NCBI GenBank assembly: GCA_002104985.1
Contig: MCGO01000069.1
Location: 1-64,000, forward strand
Length of the DNA stretch: 64,000 nt
Direction of reading: 5' to 3'
Source: Rhizoclosmatium globosum
Taxonomy: Eukaryota > Chytridiomycota > Chytridiomycetes > Chytridiales > Chytriomycetaceae
Shown here: positions 20,210-32,640 of the stretch, piece after piece
Layout: each line of letters opens with the position of its first letter
How positions within the stretch are numbered: the first letter of the stretch is position 1
Position numbers and translations under genes: made by a program
Notes under the pieces: generated by a model
Database searches by the model: none
What the model was told of the DNA's origin: nothing
Seen by the model: the letters and a program-made list of their open reading frames with translations, nothing else

Positions 20210-21973
20210 ATGCAGCCAAAGAGAGTAGTGCGATCCAACCTATCCAGCGCCGGCTCATCAAACGGAGATTCGAATAAAGTACCAACGCGTGGCTTAGTTC
20301 AAATCGCTCCTGAATTAGGTATACTGTAAACCTTTCGATTTCAATTTATCTAACTGAAGTCGACTGCAGACAAGCCGATGGTTCCAACCACTCCGTATCT
20401 GATATCTTCAGTATCAGAACCACAGACTCTATGTGGAACTCCGGCGGGAAAGGAGACCGCAGACGAGTCTGTCGTCTTCGATATTCTGAAGCGACAAGAA
20501 AACTGGGAGGCCGAGCGAGTAAGCATGACATCTTCTTAGGCATATTATATAATAAGTTAAATTAAAAATATAGGCTGAACTCGATGTCTATTTGCAACAA
20601 GTAAAAGATATGGTGTCAACAGGAAATTCAACTCTCATTTCCAACCAACTCGATATTTTGGATCACCATGAACAGATTTTAATGGAAAGAAACAAGGTAT
20701 TTCCGTCTATCATCGCATTTCTACACAGCGAGTAACCCAACGACATACCCTCAGAACGAAACAGCGGAAACACGCGCAAAGCTTCTCGACGGATTCAGGA
20801 AGATCAAACTCCTCGATTCAATCCTCCAAGAAAAGACTCTCCTCGCAGACTCCATGTCCTCGAAACCATCCACAACCTCAAACATGACCCTCACAAACAC
20901 TTCAAAGCCTCAAACAGCATTCGAAAACACCATCGATGACGATAACGCATCAATCTCAGGCGCCAGCTCTGTCAACGACTTTGAACTTAAATCCGTGCAC
21001 TCTCTCGACACACGAACATTCTTGACCGAACCAAAATTACAACGAAAACTGGGTGGTACACGTCGATCAGCGGGAACAAACCGATCTTCTCAGCACCAAA
21101 GTTCTCTTCCATCGTCCCAACAACAACAACCGCAAGAACTTGGTCCCGATGGCCAACCCATTCCTGAAAAGAAGGGGTACAAACTGGGAGACTTTATTCA
21201 GCGAAACATCGTTCTGGGTCCGCAAGCGCGTTATTACCATGCCATGACTGAAGTTGAGCAAGATCGAGTCGAGAAGCTTTTGATGGAATCAGACGAGTTT
21301 GGGGATGATGTGGAGGGCGAAGAGGACGGTACTGATGGATTTGAAAGTATTCAAGGAAGTTCGGAGAGACGGGAAGGGCCTGACGAAATGTCCTCAACTG
21401 TGCGTGAGCTATATTTTATCACTTTGTTGAGCTTAAATTTTCTATTCGATAGGCTTCAAGAAGGACGTGCCTAAGTTCTGCAAAGTCGGTGAAGAACACT
21501 TGGCTAGAACCTACAGAGTTGGATCGACTCGCGAAGATTGACAAGTAAGTGTGCAACGAATAAAAAAAGACTGACACCAAAATAGGGAGCTAATGGCGAT
21601 GCATGGAAATGATATCGAAATTGCCTCTCTTGTATGGACACCTTCCGTATGGACACCTACCGCTTCCGGAATCTCTACGCCAATGTATCCACCATCTAGC
21701 GCGAGAGGTATGTCATTGACTAACTCTAATGTTACTCTTCGCTCAACATTTCCAAAAGACGTCAAGTCAGTCATGGACCTACACGACCTCCATGAACAAG
21801 ACTCTCATCTAAGCTTCGATTCATCAGCATCGCGTATCGAAAAGATTGACGAACAGCTTCGTAAATTTCATGAACGCAGAATCCAGAATGACGATGAGTT
21901 AGAGAGTCAAGAACGGATTGAGGAGTTGTTGGAACAGATACGAGCGTCTCATGGACTGGTTGAAGTGTTATAA
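20210..21973 (+). CDS. FSIP1-like (fibrous sheath-interacting protein 1 family) protein, copy A
   Basis: Six exons (20210-20318, 20370-20518, 20574-20696, 20755-21399, 21453-21544, 21586-21973) give an uninterrupted 501-aa protein. The central segment GDFIQRNIVLG...VEQDRVEKLLMESDE matches the FSIP1 pattern DFI.RNI.L...E..R...LL...DE, and the C-terminal IEKIDEQLRKFHER resembles the REIDEKL motif of that family. Helical charged segments AELDVYLQQVKDM and KLLDGFRKIKLLD fit the N-terminal part. FSIP1 relatives are associated with sperm flagella and cilia, so a role in the zoospore flagellum is a reasonable inference. Similarity is short and from memory, hence moderate confidence for the family name; the gene structure itself is solid. 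Confidence 0.65.
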
Positions 21974-22077
21974 TGGTCGAATAAATGGATAATTGTTTTC
22001 GGCTAATTTGCTTGATCCAATCATATTCTAGAAGAAGAAGCAACGAACTGAAAGTTCCACACCAACAACAATTTAAA

Positions 22078-25000
22078 ATGAGCAGCTTAATTGTACCTAC
22101 ATTCGGAAAGAAGAAGACAGGTTCTTTCTATGTCACAGATATTCTCTATCGCGGTATTAAAACATTTACAGTTGCCAAACCGCCTCCGCCACCCGTAGAA
22201 ACCCTAAAAGCCCTCATTTCCTCAAGCAACAAATCCCAAGATCACTCTCGAACACCGTCACAAAACTCAATCACGTCTATTGCATCCCTACCTCCATCAC
22301 CCTTCTTCTCCCCAACAGACACCATCGCAACCTTATCACTCGCAAAACTGAAATCACCCACATTCCTAAACTCCAAAAAACTGAATTCCCTGCAATCCGC
22401 CGTCCACACATCCAACGTAACAAAGATAAAATCCTTACTTGCGGACCAATCTCGTGATGTGAATAAGCTTGATACGTATCATGGATTTACGGCGCTCCAT
22501 TTAGCAGTTGATGAGAACAAACTGGATATAGCCGTGCTCTTGTTGGTTCATAACGCGAAAATCGACGTCTTGAATCGAGAGGGTCGTACACCGTTGATGT
22601 TGGCGGTGATGCGAGGTTGGACTGACATAGTCCAGGTATTGTTGCAGAAAGGTGCATATGTAAATGCACAAGACCTGCTGGGGGCGACAGCTTTGCATTA
22701 TGCAATTTATTTGGATTGTAATGAAAGCTTCAGACTTTTGACTGGATACGATGTGAACTTAACTTTGCTTGACAAGGTTTGTGAGTAGCAGCATTAAGTG
22801 AGTAACTAATGCATTCGTCAAGTCTGGTCTTCCGTTGTTTTATCATGCGATACAGTGTAAACGAAAAGAGATGGCGGACTTTTTAGTCAAACGAGCATCG
22901 ACTGACGAGCTGAACAAAACATATGGATCTGATTCAAGGTAATAAATTGATTAAAAGCTCCTGAATAGCTTTAACAGTTTGAATTTAGCTCTGTACTTGA
23001 TTTCGCCCTTAGAAATGGAATGAGCAGCTCTATTCAAACTCTCATCGACCACGGAGCCAGCTCAAACAATTTGAATTATTATGAAGGAAAGGAGTCATTT
23101 ATCTCTTGTGGAAGTCTGTCAAGTAAAAACGACCAAGAATCCAAGACTACAGAACCACAATCACAAAAATCGCAAAGAGATCCTCCGCATATACAAGTTG
23201 AAAAGCTACAAGCTGAAATATTAACCTATATTTCTGAACTTCAAGATTTAAAGGCACAAACTCAAGAATCAATCACCACACTTGCCAATGCAAACCATTC
23301 ACTGCATGCACAGCTTACAGATGTATCTAACCTCTACCTCCAAGAAAAAGATGAGAACTCCAAACTTCGCGACCAAATTTCTGCGATGGCCTCTCAAATA
23401 GAAAAGTTTGAGTTTGAATTCATGGTCCGAGGAGGTGTCCTCAAAGCACTTGGCAACCAGCACGACGAGGATAAAGCTTCTCTTCATAAGCAAATTTATA
23501 AGCTGAATAAGAAGCTTGAAGGAGCTCAAATACGCATTGCTCAAGCTGCAGCACAATCCGAGAGGAATTCTGAGACCGTAATCAAAGAGTCTGATTTCCT
23601 TCAACAATCACAAGAGATTCTTTTGAAAGAGAATGAAATTTCAAATTTGGAGACTCGAAACAAGGAATTGAGTTTGGAAATACAGAAGTTAGTGCTGCAA
23701 TTGGAACAATCGCAAGCTGAAAACGAGCGTCTGTCTTCCCAAATCGAAATGATGGGAAACCAGGCACAGTCGTTTGTAACTCGAGCTTCTGTCTTAGAAC
23801 GACAGCTTACCATCACGGAAAAGCGTGACCTCGAAACTCAAGATGAAAGTAAACAAACCATCCATCTTCTTAGAGCTGAAGTAGAACGACAGCAACAAGA
23901 ACTGGGAGAAACTTGGTCAAGGCTTGCAGAATCGAAACGAGGTATTTAAGACGCATCCAAGCGAATCCCACTAACTTGAAATTAGAACAATCAGAACTGA
24001 GCAACGAATATCAAACGCTCATAACAAAATGTTTTGCTACAGAGTCAGCGCTCCAGGATTCTACGGCTCAAAATGCCAAACTCTTGGAGACCCTCAATAA
24101 CTCGCCTGAGCACTCGACCAATTATAGTGATCTCGCTGTGCAATTGTATCACGCCATAAATAGATATACTACAGCTGAAAACCAGCTGACAGAATTCATC
24201 AACCATAACGAACAACTAAAAAACATCAAAGATCAAAATGAAATAACCATCAAAACATTGCTCTCAGACATTGCAGAATTGGAAGCCGGAAACAAAAAAG
24301 CTCAAAAACGAATTTTTGAGCTGGGCCTTTTGTTTGACATTGAAAAATCAGCTTCAGAAAACAACTCAAAACGGTTGTCCAATCTTGAAACCGAATACTC
24401 TCTGTCACTATCGAAACTGCAAAACGAGTTAAGAATCTCTCTCGACACTATCTTGAATCTCGAAAATCAACTCAACCTTCAAAATTATACATCCAAAACT
24501 CTACGAATGCGACTTGAAGATACAAACGAAACCCTTGCAAACGAAATTACACATAACTCGATGATTTACAATGAAAAAGAAGAAGCTGAGCGATCTGAAC
24601 TTAGAAAACAGCTCAAGTCGGCCGTAAGCGAAGTCGATCGTTTGGCAGATAGCCTTTATTACCACGAAACCCATCACTCCGAAGCACTCGAAAAAATCAA
24701 AGTTCTCCAAGACAAACTTATCGAATATGAGAAAATAATTATACAGAAGGATGTTGATGCTCGTGGCTTGAAACGGGAAGTAGCTTCGCTTGAAGGACGC
24801 CTTGCATTCTCTGAAATGAAAGCCACTCGCCTACTTAGCGGAATACTTTCGAGTAAAGCCACATCAGTTACTCCTCTATTATCGAACACGATCACGACAG
24901 AAACTCACAATTTAAGAGCGCAACTGACAACAGAAACCCTCACAAACGCTGCACTCCAGAAACTGCTGAAAGATTCTCAAGTCAAAAGGTTGTCTTTGAC

Positions 25001-25559
25001 TTCAGAATTGATTGCACTTGAACGAAACTGTGAAGCAACCAGAAGGACGGTGGATACACTCGAAATAACTATCCAAGAAGAGCAGGAGATTAAAATCCAG
25101 CTCATTAAAAAGATATCAAGTCTCAAGTGCTTGATGAAAGAAAACGAAGCAGTTAATTCCAAGCAAGCGGCTACGATTCGCAAACTTGAATCGAGTCTTA
25201 CTCAATGTAATGCAAATTTACATCATCTCAAGGAAGAGCTTTTCCAATCAAGAGAAACGATTCAAAGTCTCGAAGTGAAAATCTATGAGCTCGAATCGAC
25301 TCTACGTGAAAAAGACGAAAAGAACACACAACTCAAGGAATGCTGGTTTCAGGATCAAAAAACCATTCACCAAATGAAAAAAGACATTCAATCTTTTCAC
25401 GAACAATATTTGTCTCTATCCGATAGTTTCGTTGCCTTACAGAATCAGTTGGATGAAGAGGAAGATGTCAGTGATGGAGCTCGTCGTCAAAACGTAATTG
25501 AAGGATTTCAAGTGAACGAAAAACTTGAAGAATTGAATCGATTATTTTCATCTATTTAA
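22078..25559 (+). CDS. Ankyrin-repeat plus long coiled-coil protein (Ank1), copy A
   Basis: Four exons (22078-22776, 22823-22938, 22989-23941, 23986-25559) give 1113 aa. After a Ser/Pro-rich N-terminal region, residues about 100-270 are ankyrin repeats (GFTALHLAVDENKLDIAVLLL, GRTPLMLAVMRGWTDIVQVLL, GATALHYAIYLD). A short final repeat (VLDFALRNGMSSSIQTLIDHG) ends the block, and the rest to residue 1113 is almost entirely heptad-rich coiled coil (many Glu/Lys/Leu/Gln, no Pro stretches). This layout suggests a scaffold or cytoskeletal linker, possibly of basal body or flagellum, given its FSIP1-like neighbour. That role is inference. The 3' exon starts with an in-phase join (KR-EQSELSNEY). Confidence 0.8.
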
Positions 25560-25626
25560 GATGATAATAAATCAAAGAACCAATCTTAAATTTGATGTAA
25601 CTCACAAACAATAGTTTTGATAAAAT

Positions 25627-27327
25627 ATGACAGGATCGCCAAACTTCTCGTCCTTCCTACGAAGAAAGAGTTCCTTCTTTCGCACAGTTCCTCAAGGTAT
25701 TTTATTGTCATATTGCGCTGGTACAAACACGTTCTTTGAACCACTTCTAGAGCCATGCCCACCAGTTACACTTCCGGTGATCACCAAACTCACACCAGAA
25801 GAAATCAAAACACCAGTTCTCTACGATATTCGAAAACTCTCTGGGATTCATGGACATATTGCAAACAATGACCTTAGGAAAGTCAAGCAAGCTTTATCAG
25901 ACATCAACTGTGACATCAATAAACCTGATGCAATCTTTAACTTGACTCCTTTGCATATTGCTGTTGATTCTGGAATATACGATGCAGTTGCACTGATTTT
26001 AAATACTCTGGAATCTGTTCAGAAACACAATCTTGACATCAGTGATACTTTCGGGAGAACTCCACTGATGATTGTAAGAAACTGAGAGTTATCATAAAGA
26101 TAGTGGAATAATCAAAGTACAGGCAGTAATTAAAGGACATGCGGATATCGCCCATCTGTTGTTAAAGTCCCATGCCTCTCCTAATGCACAAGACTTGATT
26201 GGTTGTACCGCATGTCATTACGCAATCTATTTGGGCGATATAAGCTGTTTCCGGCTCTTAATGGATTCTGGAGCATCCACAGCTATAATTGATAAGGTAA
26301 GAGACGGAATCAAGCGTCTACTGAGTATACAGCTTTAAAAAACTGCAAACAGACTGGCCTGACTTTTCTCCATCATGCCGTCCATAAGTCACGGTCAGAA
26401 ATGTCTTTACAACTCCTTCAAACGTTTCCTCCAGCTTGGGTCAACAGCCAATATACCGGAGCTGATGGAAATCAAACTACACTCTTACATGCAGCAGCGA
26501 CAAAGTCACTCAATAAAGTCGTGAAAGCTCTCATTGAACTTGGAGCGGACCTCGATGCAAAGGACATTCGAAACAGAACTCCTCTAGAATGTATCGATTA
26601 TGAAAATTACGGACCTGAAATCGTTGAATTACTCACAAGCAACAAATTAACAGTGAACAGAAGCGCTGAGGGCTTTGTTTTGAACAAGATGGAAGCTCGA
26701 ACTGATAATATTGTTGACACAAGCGTCACAACTCTCGTTCTGGAGACCACAGCGTCTAAATCTCTTGGTGAACTAAATGTACCCGCAAATTCAGCAGAGA
26801 CTCAATCAAGTGTGGAAGAATTAAAGCTAAAGGCCTTGAGAGATGAAGTTGAGCAGCTGCAAGGTCAATTGATCATTGCTATAACTGCACGCGCAGAAGC
26901 CGATATCCGCACTTCAAATGCGTTAGAGCAGCTAGATTCTTTAAGACGAGAATATGCAGTCTCAAATCGAAAATGTGCTGCTGATGTTCCCATTCAAACC
27001 GTAGTTAAGCCAGTGTCGGATCTGCAAAACGATTCATCCAGTCAAATAGTTAACCTTGAAACCTCTGTTCGTGAGAAATTGGATGAAATCAAACAATTAA
27101 GACCATCACTTACCAATGAACGCACTTCAAACGAAAAGCTTAAAGAAGAAGTTGAAAGGCTAGGAAAGGAATTGTCTTTTGTAAAGGGAACAAACTCTTC
27201 CTTGGAGATATTGCTTGCAAATGAACGAGATATGACGCGACAATTAAAGGCCACTGTGAGCAGCACTGAATTCGAATGGAAAGATATAAACAAAAAGCTG
27301 GATCGTTTATATTCAGTTCTCATGTAA
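25627..27327 (+). CDS. Ankyrin-repeat protein with C-terminal coiled coil (Ank2), copy A
   Basis: Four exons (25627-25696, 25751-26073, 26123-26296, 26353-27327) give 513 aa. The short exon 1 encodes a basic N-terminus (FLRRKSSFFR). Exons 2-4 carry ankyrin repeats: NLTPLHIAVDSGIYDAVALIL, GRTPLMIAVIKGHADIAHLLL, GCTACHYAIYLGDISCFRLL, LTFLHHAVHKS, TTLLHAAATKSLNKVVKALI and the end motif NRTPLECIDYENYGPEIVELL. The C-terminal 200 residues are Glu/Lys/Leu-rich coiled coil. The 54-bp first intron is preferred over reading through because copy B has in-frame stops in the matching stretch while the splice sites are kept. It starts 67 bp after the Ank1 stop. Confidence 0.78.
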
Positions 27328-27393
27328 TCATAATAGACCTAAATATAGAAAAACACAAGAACTTTGATTCTTTTCAATCTTGACTGAACGAGC

Positions 27394-29028
27394 ATGAGTA
27401 GTCGAGGATTTCCTTTCATTCGCAGACGTAGTTCCTTCTTGAATGGTAAGGGCTTTCTGAGATCCTCTCTCCACTTTTTTGACAGCTTTCATTCCAAAGA
27501 GGAAACAACTGGCCACACATTCGGCCCCAACGACACCATTGATTCAATCAGTCCCGATATTCTCAAACTATCTCTTTCCTCGCGCCCCAACATTGACAGT
27601 ATCCATGCACTGGCAGCTGCAAAGGACTACGACGGAATCTTGGCCTTTCTCCAAAACCACCCAAACGCAATCGATGCAATTGACCAAAATGGAAGAACTG
27701 CACTTTGTATTTCTGTCTTTGTTGGCGCAGCAGACGTTGTTCATTTGTTGTTGAAGTGTGATGCAAACCCAGACATTGTTGACTGTTTAGGCTGTGCCCC
27801 GATTCATTATGCTGTCTGGAGGGGAGATATTAGTTGCTTCCGTCTGTTGGTGGACAAGGAGGCGGATGTGGGGATAATCGATAAAGTAAGCCCTTGAGTT
27901 CGCGCATTCTTGTTTTAAATGACAAATACCAGTCAGGTCTTCCGCTTTTCTACCACGCAATCAAACTCAATCGACCTGTCATGGCTCAATACTTGATTCC
28001 ATCGGCATCAAAAGAGCTTCTGAACAAACACTACGGCGAATCAAAGAGGTAATTATTTGACAACATAACTCCAAGAAATTAACGTTTTCTGCAACAGCAC
28101 CGCTCTTCACTTGGCCGTCGCAAACTCCATGACATCTATAATCCACCTCTTGATATCAAAAGGTGCAGACCCAACTCCCCTTGACGCTGACAGCCGAAAA
28201 CCAATCGAATGCATCGACTACGACAACTATGGCCCAGAAATCGAAACTATCGTCGAATACCTTGCATCGCTTGAACTTGCGAAATCCGGAAGCATAATTT
28301 CATTCGCGGATTCCAATTCGACATGCAACGCAAAAGTATCCAAGAGCGTCTTGGATTTGATTTCGAAAAGCGCGGCTAGTTTAGTCGCAAAGAGCTTAGC
28401 CAGCGTGGCTGCATCTGAGAATGCATCGACCAGAGGTCTTGTGGATATCGATGAGAAGAGGATTGACGAACTGAGTTTGACAGAGGAAAAGCATCGACCA
28501 CTTTCGGAGAGGAGGGGTGCAGTCTCATTGAACGGATCCTTGCTCTTCCTGGACACTTCGCATACAGGACCGTCATCCGCGAATCCAATTCAACCTGTCG
28601 AAGATTCCAGTGACCGGAAAACTGTCTCCCTCAACGCGTCCTTGCTATTATTAACTCCAAGCCCCGCTCAACCCACCCACCCGGAATCCTCCACTCAGTC
28701 CACTCAGTTAACCGACTCAGCCACGTCATTCCAAGGCTCTTCCTGCACATCCTTCACATTCGATTCAAAGTCCATCCACGATTCCCTTGCCCCAAGCCAG
28801 ACCTCTTTGACACTCGACACAACCTCTTCCACATCGCTCGTTTCCCCAGACACAGCAAACCCATTCTCCCTCAAAGACTTCATTGCCCTTCGAAGACAAG
28901 TCCAATCCCTGACATCACAACTGGACGCCGCTAAAATGATCCAGAAGGATTTGGAGTTTACGATCGAGCAACACGCGTTTTATCGTGCGAACTGCAATCT
29001 GAATGTGAGGCGAAGGATGTGTTATTGA
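27394..29028 (+). CDS. Ankyrin-repeat protein (Ank3), copy A, C-terminus frameshifted
   Basis: Three exons (27394-27885, 27933-28048, 28098-29028) give 512 aa. The basic N-terminus RRRSSFLN echoes Ank2. Ankyrin repeats: IHALAAAKDYDGILAFLQ, GRTALCISVFVGAADVVHLLL, GCAPIHYAVWRGDISCFRLLV, LPLFYHAIKLN, TALHLAVANSMTSIIHLLI, ending with RKPIECIDYDNYGPEI. A Ser/Thr-rich low-complexity region follows, then a short coiled coil. Compared with copy B, one base is missing near 28,987-28,992 (CGTGCGAACTGC versus CGTGCCAAGCTGC), so the last about 35 residues of the coiled coil are replaced by an out-of-frame tail ending at 29028. The homologous stop would be at 29095. Confidence 0.75.
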
Positions 29029-29313
29029 AGAAGGCGAAACAGGAGATTGAGGTGTTGAAAGAGTTTCGGAAGCTGAGGGGAGAAGAGGTGCTATAGTCGT
29101 TGATAATTTGAACCGAAACAAATAAAAGAAAGGGACCTAAATTTATTCGTGCATTCAATAACAGGATTTCAAGGTTTCAAAAAACGATGAGACAAGCAAA
29201 ATAGGAAGAGCTCCTTTTAAAACAGCTGAGGTCATTCAGCGGCTAAAAAGGAAAATAAAAAAAGAATAGGATTGTTTCAGAAGTAGGCAAACAAAGCCAG
29301 CAAAAAGTGAGAA

Positions 29314-31655
29314 TCAGAAAAGTACAAGACAGAGCCCAGCTGCAAAGAAGGAAACAATAATTGCCTTGGCGTCGCTCATGAGAACATTAATCTGTACGGT
29401 TTTGGAGGAAGTGGTGGTTTGGACGGCAACAGGAATCATCGACTCTGGCAAGATTGTAGTCTTGGAAGTGCTTGAAGTTATAGTGGAGGTAGTAGTCAAG
29501 GAAGCAGAAGAAGCTAACATAGCAGGACTGGTGGTCAACAAAACAGTGTTTTGGGCGTTAGCCGTAGTTGTGATCTTGGTAGTGGGAGAAGTGAATACAC
29601 CCAAAGAAGCTGAAGAACTAGACAAAACCGATACATCCAGGCTCGTGGATGGTGCAATCGTTGTTTTGATGGAAGACGAAGAAATCGTTGTAGCAGCGAC
29701 AGTTGAGGCAGTTAAAATAGTTGAAGCAGTTGATGCAGTTGAAGAACCAATACTTGAAATAATAGCTGAGGTAGGAGCCACTGTCGAGCCAACAACGTTC
29801 AACATCACGAATCCATAATTAATAGAGTCTCGAGCCTTGTTTGCAGCCACACCAAAGGAAACTGAGGCGAGAATAGTATTTTCAGTATATACCGCAACAA
29901 TCAACTGCTTTCCGTCTTCAGAAAGCTGAATAGCAAACCACTCGCTCTTGATCTTGGACGAGTCAATCATATAATAAAACGAGATTCCGTTGTCAATCGC
30001 AGACGCATTCACAACGAACGTGCACGAAACGTCGCCATACGTCTGAATGTCCCAGTCACCCAAGAACTAACATTCCAAAGCTATTAAGTACTCAACACAG
30101 ATTAAACACCAATCTCTCACCTTGTACTGAACAGACGAAACCAAAACCGCCACACCATCGATACCTCCATCAAAAGAAGCTCCAACCATACTAACACTTG
30201 CACCAAAACCAAGAGGACCAGAAAGTAAGAATCTTGAACTAATCTCAAAAGTCCCGGTTTTTGCAAGAATTGCTGGAGCTTGCTTGATCAATGCGGCGAG
30301 AACGTCTGTCGCGTCTGAAGAGTAGTTCTGAGAGGATGAAGCGGGAATAGGGCCGTTGGCAATATTCATGAGGGCTTCAGATGGAGTGTTTGTTTTGCAG
30401 GCAGTGTTTGCAGAAACCGTGGCTGTAGAAGAGATGGGGATACTGGAAGATGCGGTTGCGGTTTGAGAAGCTGACAATGAGACAGTGGCCGTAGATAGAG
30501 TGGAGATGAAAGAGGCTGTTTGGGTTTGAGAAACTGGCAACGAAACAGTGGCAGTGGACGAGACTTGCGTCGCCTCGGCTTTAAGAAAATTAGTGGAAAA
30601 TTCGTGAATGCATGGTTGGTTACACATACCAGAAGAACTGTACCGCTCAACAAAGATGGGAGATCAGTGGCAGAAACAGTCGTTGATGGAATATCAGTAG
30701 TTAAAGTAGAGCCCAAAACGGTTGAAGACAACATGACACTTGATGACTCAGACGTTGGGAGAATTGTGCTCAAAGACGAAACTGCAACAGTGGACGACGC
30801 AAAAGTGCTGGACAAAACAGTAGAAGGCACAATAGTTGACGTCGCACTTGCACTTGCCACTACTGTTGGTGCGATTTCTCGTTTGTAAACCAACATCCAA
30901 TCAGGTGCTCCCAGTGGATTGCCATCTCGACGACGTTCTCCAACACTCTGAGCTCCAACGTTGCTGGTGACAATATTAACGCCTGAGATCACCACAATAA
31001 TAGTGTTCAAATCAATATAGTTTGCAGCTGCTGGAAACCCTGCGAAAAGGAACGTGAAGCGATCGTTGAAGGAGTTTCCACCACACGAAGCAACATCACC
31101 ACCAGGGAAGGAAAAATTTCCACTTGTTGAATCATCCGTCATGATGGAGATACAGGAGTTGCTGAGAGATAAAACTGACAGATATGTCACATCACCCCAG
31201 ATGGTATCCTTGTCAGAAAGAACAAACGAGCCTTGTGTCTCACCAAGTTTGATGGAGTGATACTCCAACGTGCACAGGGTCTCTGGATCAGAAGAGGATG
31301 ACCAATCATTCGCAAATTGGATTACAAGCTTGTCAGTACCCAACGAATACAAGGCCATGGTGTCTGTGGTTGCGCCGTAACGTTGTGCCAGATTTGACTC
31401 TGAGTAGGAACCCATACTGTCACACCATGGAAAACTCGCGGTTCCTGTTTTACCGTCAAACTGGAGAGCTCCAAAGCAGGAAGCCTCGGGGTTGATTGCA
31501 GATGAGGGAGTTTTGGTAAACTGTGAACCACACTTTGGAGGAGCCGAGAGAATGTACTTTGGGTCCTGAGTGGCAGCATTGTAGTAGAAGAAGCTGCATG
31601 GATATGAGCTGAACTGGTAGGAGAGAGTGAATTGAGAAACAGAGGTTCCAGACAT
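29314..31655 (-). CDS. Ser/Thr-rich mucin-like surface or wall protein
   Basis: Three exons (31655-30626, 30578-30121, 30066-29314) give a 746-aa frame. The first about 250 residues form a Cys-containing domain of unknown family (paired Cys in YPCSFFYY, PPKCGSQF, ASCFGAL, FPWCDSM). Next come Ser/Thr/Val/Ala-rich stretches expected to be heavily O-glycosylated, a second small domain (ALIKQAPAILAKTGTFEISS to SSVQYKFLGDWDIQ), another Ser/Thr run, and a hydrophobic C-terminal end (IIVSFFAAGLCLVLF) as in GPI-anchored or tail-anchored proteins. No signal peptide follows the chosen ATG (31655), so a 5' exon may be missing. The donor of intron 1 (GTGTAA) is weak. It converges on the Ank3 gene. Confidence 0.65.
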
Positions 31656-31689
31656 GGTCACGTCATATGAAAACGAGGAGACAGAGCCG

Positions 31690-32204
31690 AATTCCTTTTT
31701 AGCTTGCTAAAAGCTAGAGGTGGTTTTTCTCCGTCCGGCCGTGTAGGCACCCGCTTCAAACCCCGCCAAGGTCACTTTGCAAAGTCACGTGATGACTCAT
31801 TTCCAATAACACATTCCTATTGGAATCATCATTGACGAACAAAAAACATAACATATGTCATAAAAAACAAAATAGCAGCCAAATACAGAGAAACTTTACA
31901 AGTACAGTGCAACAATTTCTTCCATATCCAAAGTGTGCCAGATTGCTGGAGAAATGTATGAATACAGGTAGGGAGATTTTTCTGATGAGATGAACTTTAG
32001 CTTACACAAACTGTCAAACTACAAACATTTGTTCTTGGCGGGATGTGTTGCCCACGCCTCCAGCACCTGTTTGGAGTTTAGGCCATTTTGTTGGACAAAG
32101 ATTTTGGACCATGTGTTGACGTTGTTGCCTTCTAGGTAAAGCAGGAAATTGATATTGTTTCCAATAAAGTTTTGACTGAAGATGATCAGAATTGCTCTAA
32201 TGGA
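31690..32204. other. Intergenic, no gene seen
   Basis: AT-rich sequence upstream of the mucin-like gene. The first about 100 bp probably contain its promoter. No open frame with recognisable homology on either strand. Confidence 0.5.
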
Positions 32205-32640
32205 TAATAGGGATGGTCAAAGTAAGGGATTTTGGACAAGATTGAAATGCACGAAAAGCAAACCTCTCCCTCGCTTTTCGATTCCACGATTTGGCGTCAC
32301 TTTTCAGTTTCGCGATTCGATTTCCCAATTCACCACCAAAACCGCTAAGAAGCAGAACACTAAGAAGGAGCGATTTGAAACCTCAACTCTGACCCTCCTT
32401 GTCAACAGGTTTCGAACCGCTTTTCAAAATGATGAAACTGCGCTTTTCAAACGCCCCAATGTTTGTGTGTTTTGGACAATTTTCAAAAGTGTGAAAAGCG
32501 AAGTTTTGAAATAGCCAAAATCCCTTTCGAACACTCAAAAGCGGCTCCCAAAAGCAAAATTGAAAAGCGAGGGAGAGGTTCTCTTTTGGCTTTGAAAGGG
32601 ATTTTGGCCATTTCAACACCCAACTTTGACTACCCCTAAT
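32205..32640. mobile_element. Foldback/TIR non-autonomous element, copy 1
   Basis: Begins TAATAGGGATGGTCAAAG and ends CTTTGACTACCCCTAAT, an imperfect terminal inverted repeat. The inversion continues inward: CTCTCCCTCGCTTTTC near 32,265 is mirrored by GAAAAGCGAGGGAGAG near 32,560, and GGGATTTTGG by CCAAAATCCC. No transposase is encoded. About 436 bp. A second copy lies at 34,433-34,935. Likely a MITE-like or foldback element; no clear target duplication, although AATGG occurs just outside or at both ends. Confidence 0.65.

Larger units (their letters stand above)
17525..29480. repeat. Segmental duplication, copy A
   Basis: Counterpart of 51,775-63,984. Left border lies at the exon 1/intron 1 junction of the kinase-LRR gene at 16,167-17,920; left of it the two loci are only distantly related paralogues. 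Right border lies in the last exon of the mucin-like gene. Confidence 0.9.

Noticed and set aside
27421..27525. Intron in the first exon of Ank3 (GTAAGG ... GACAG)
   Set aside because: Splicing would shift into a frame that loses the ankyrin repeats, while reading through stays in frame.
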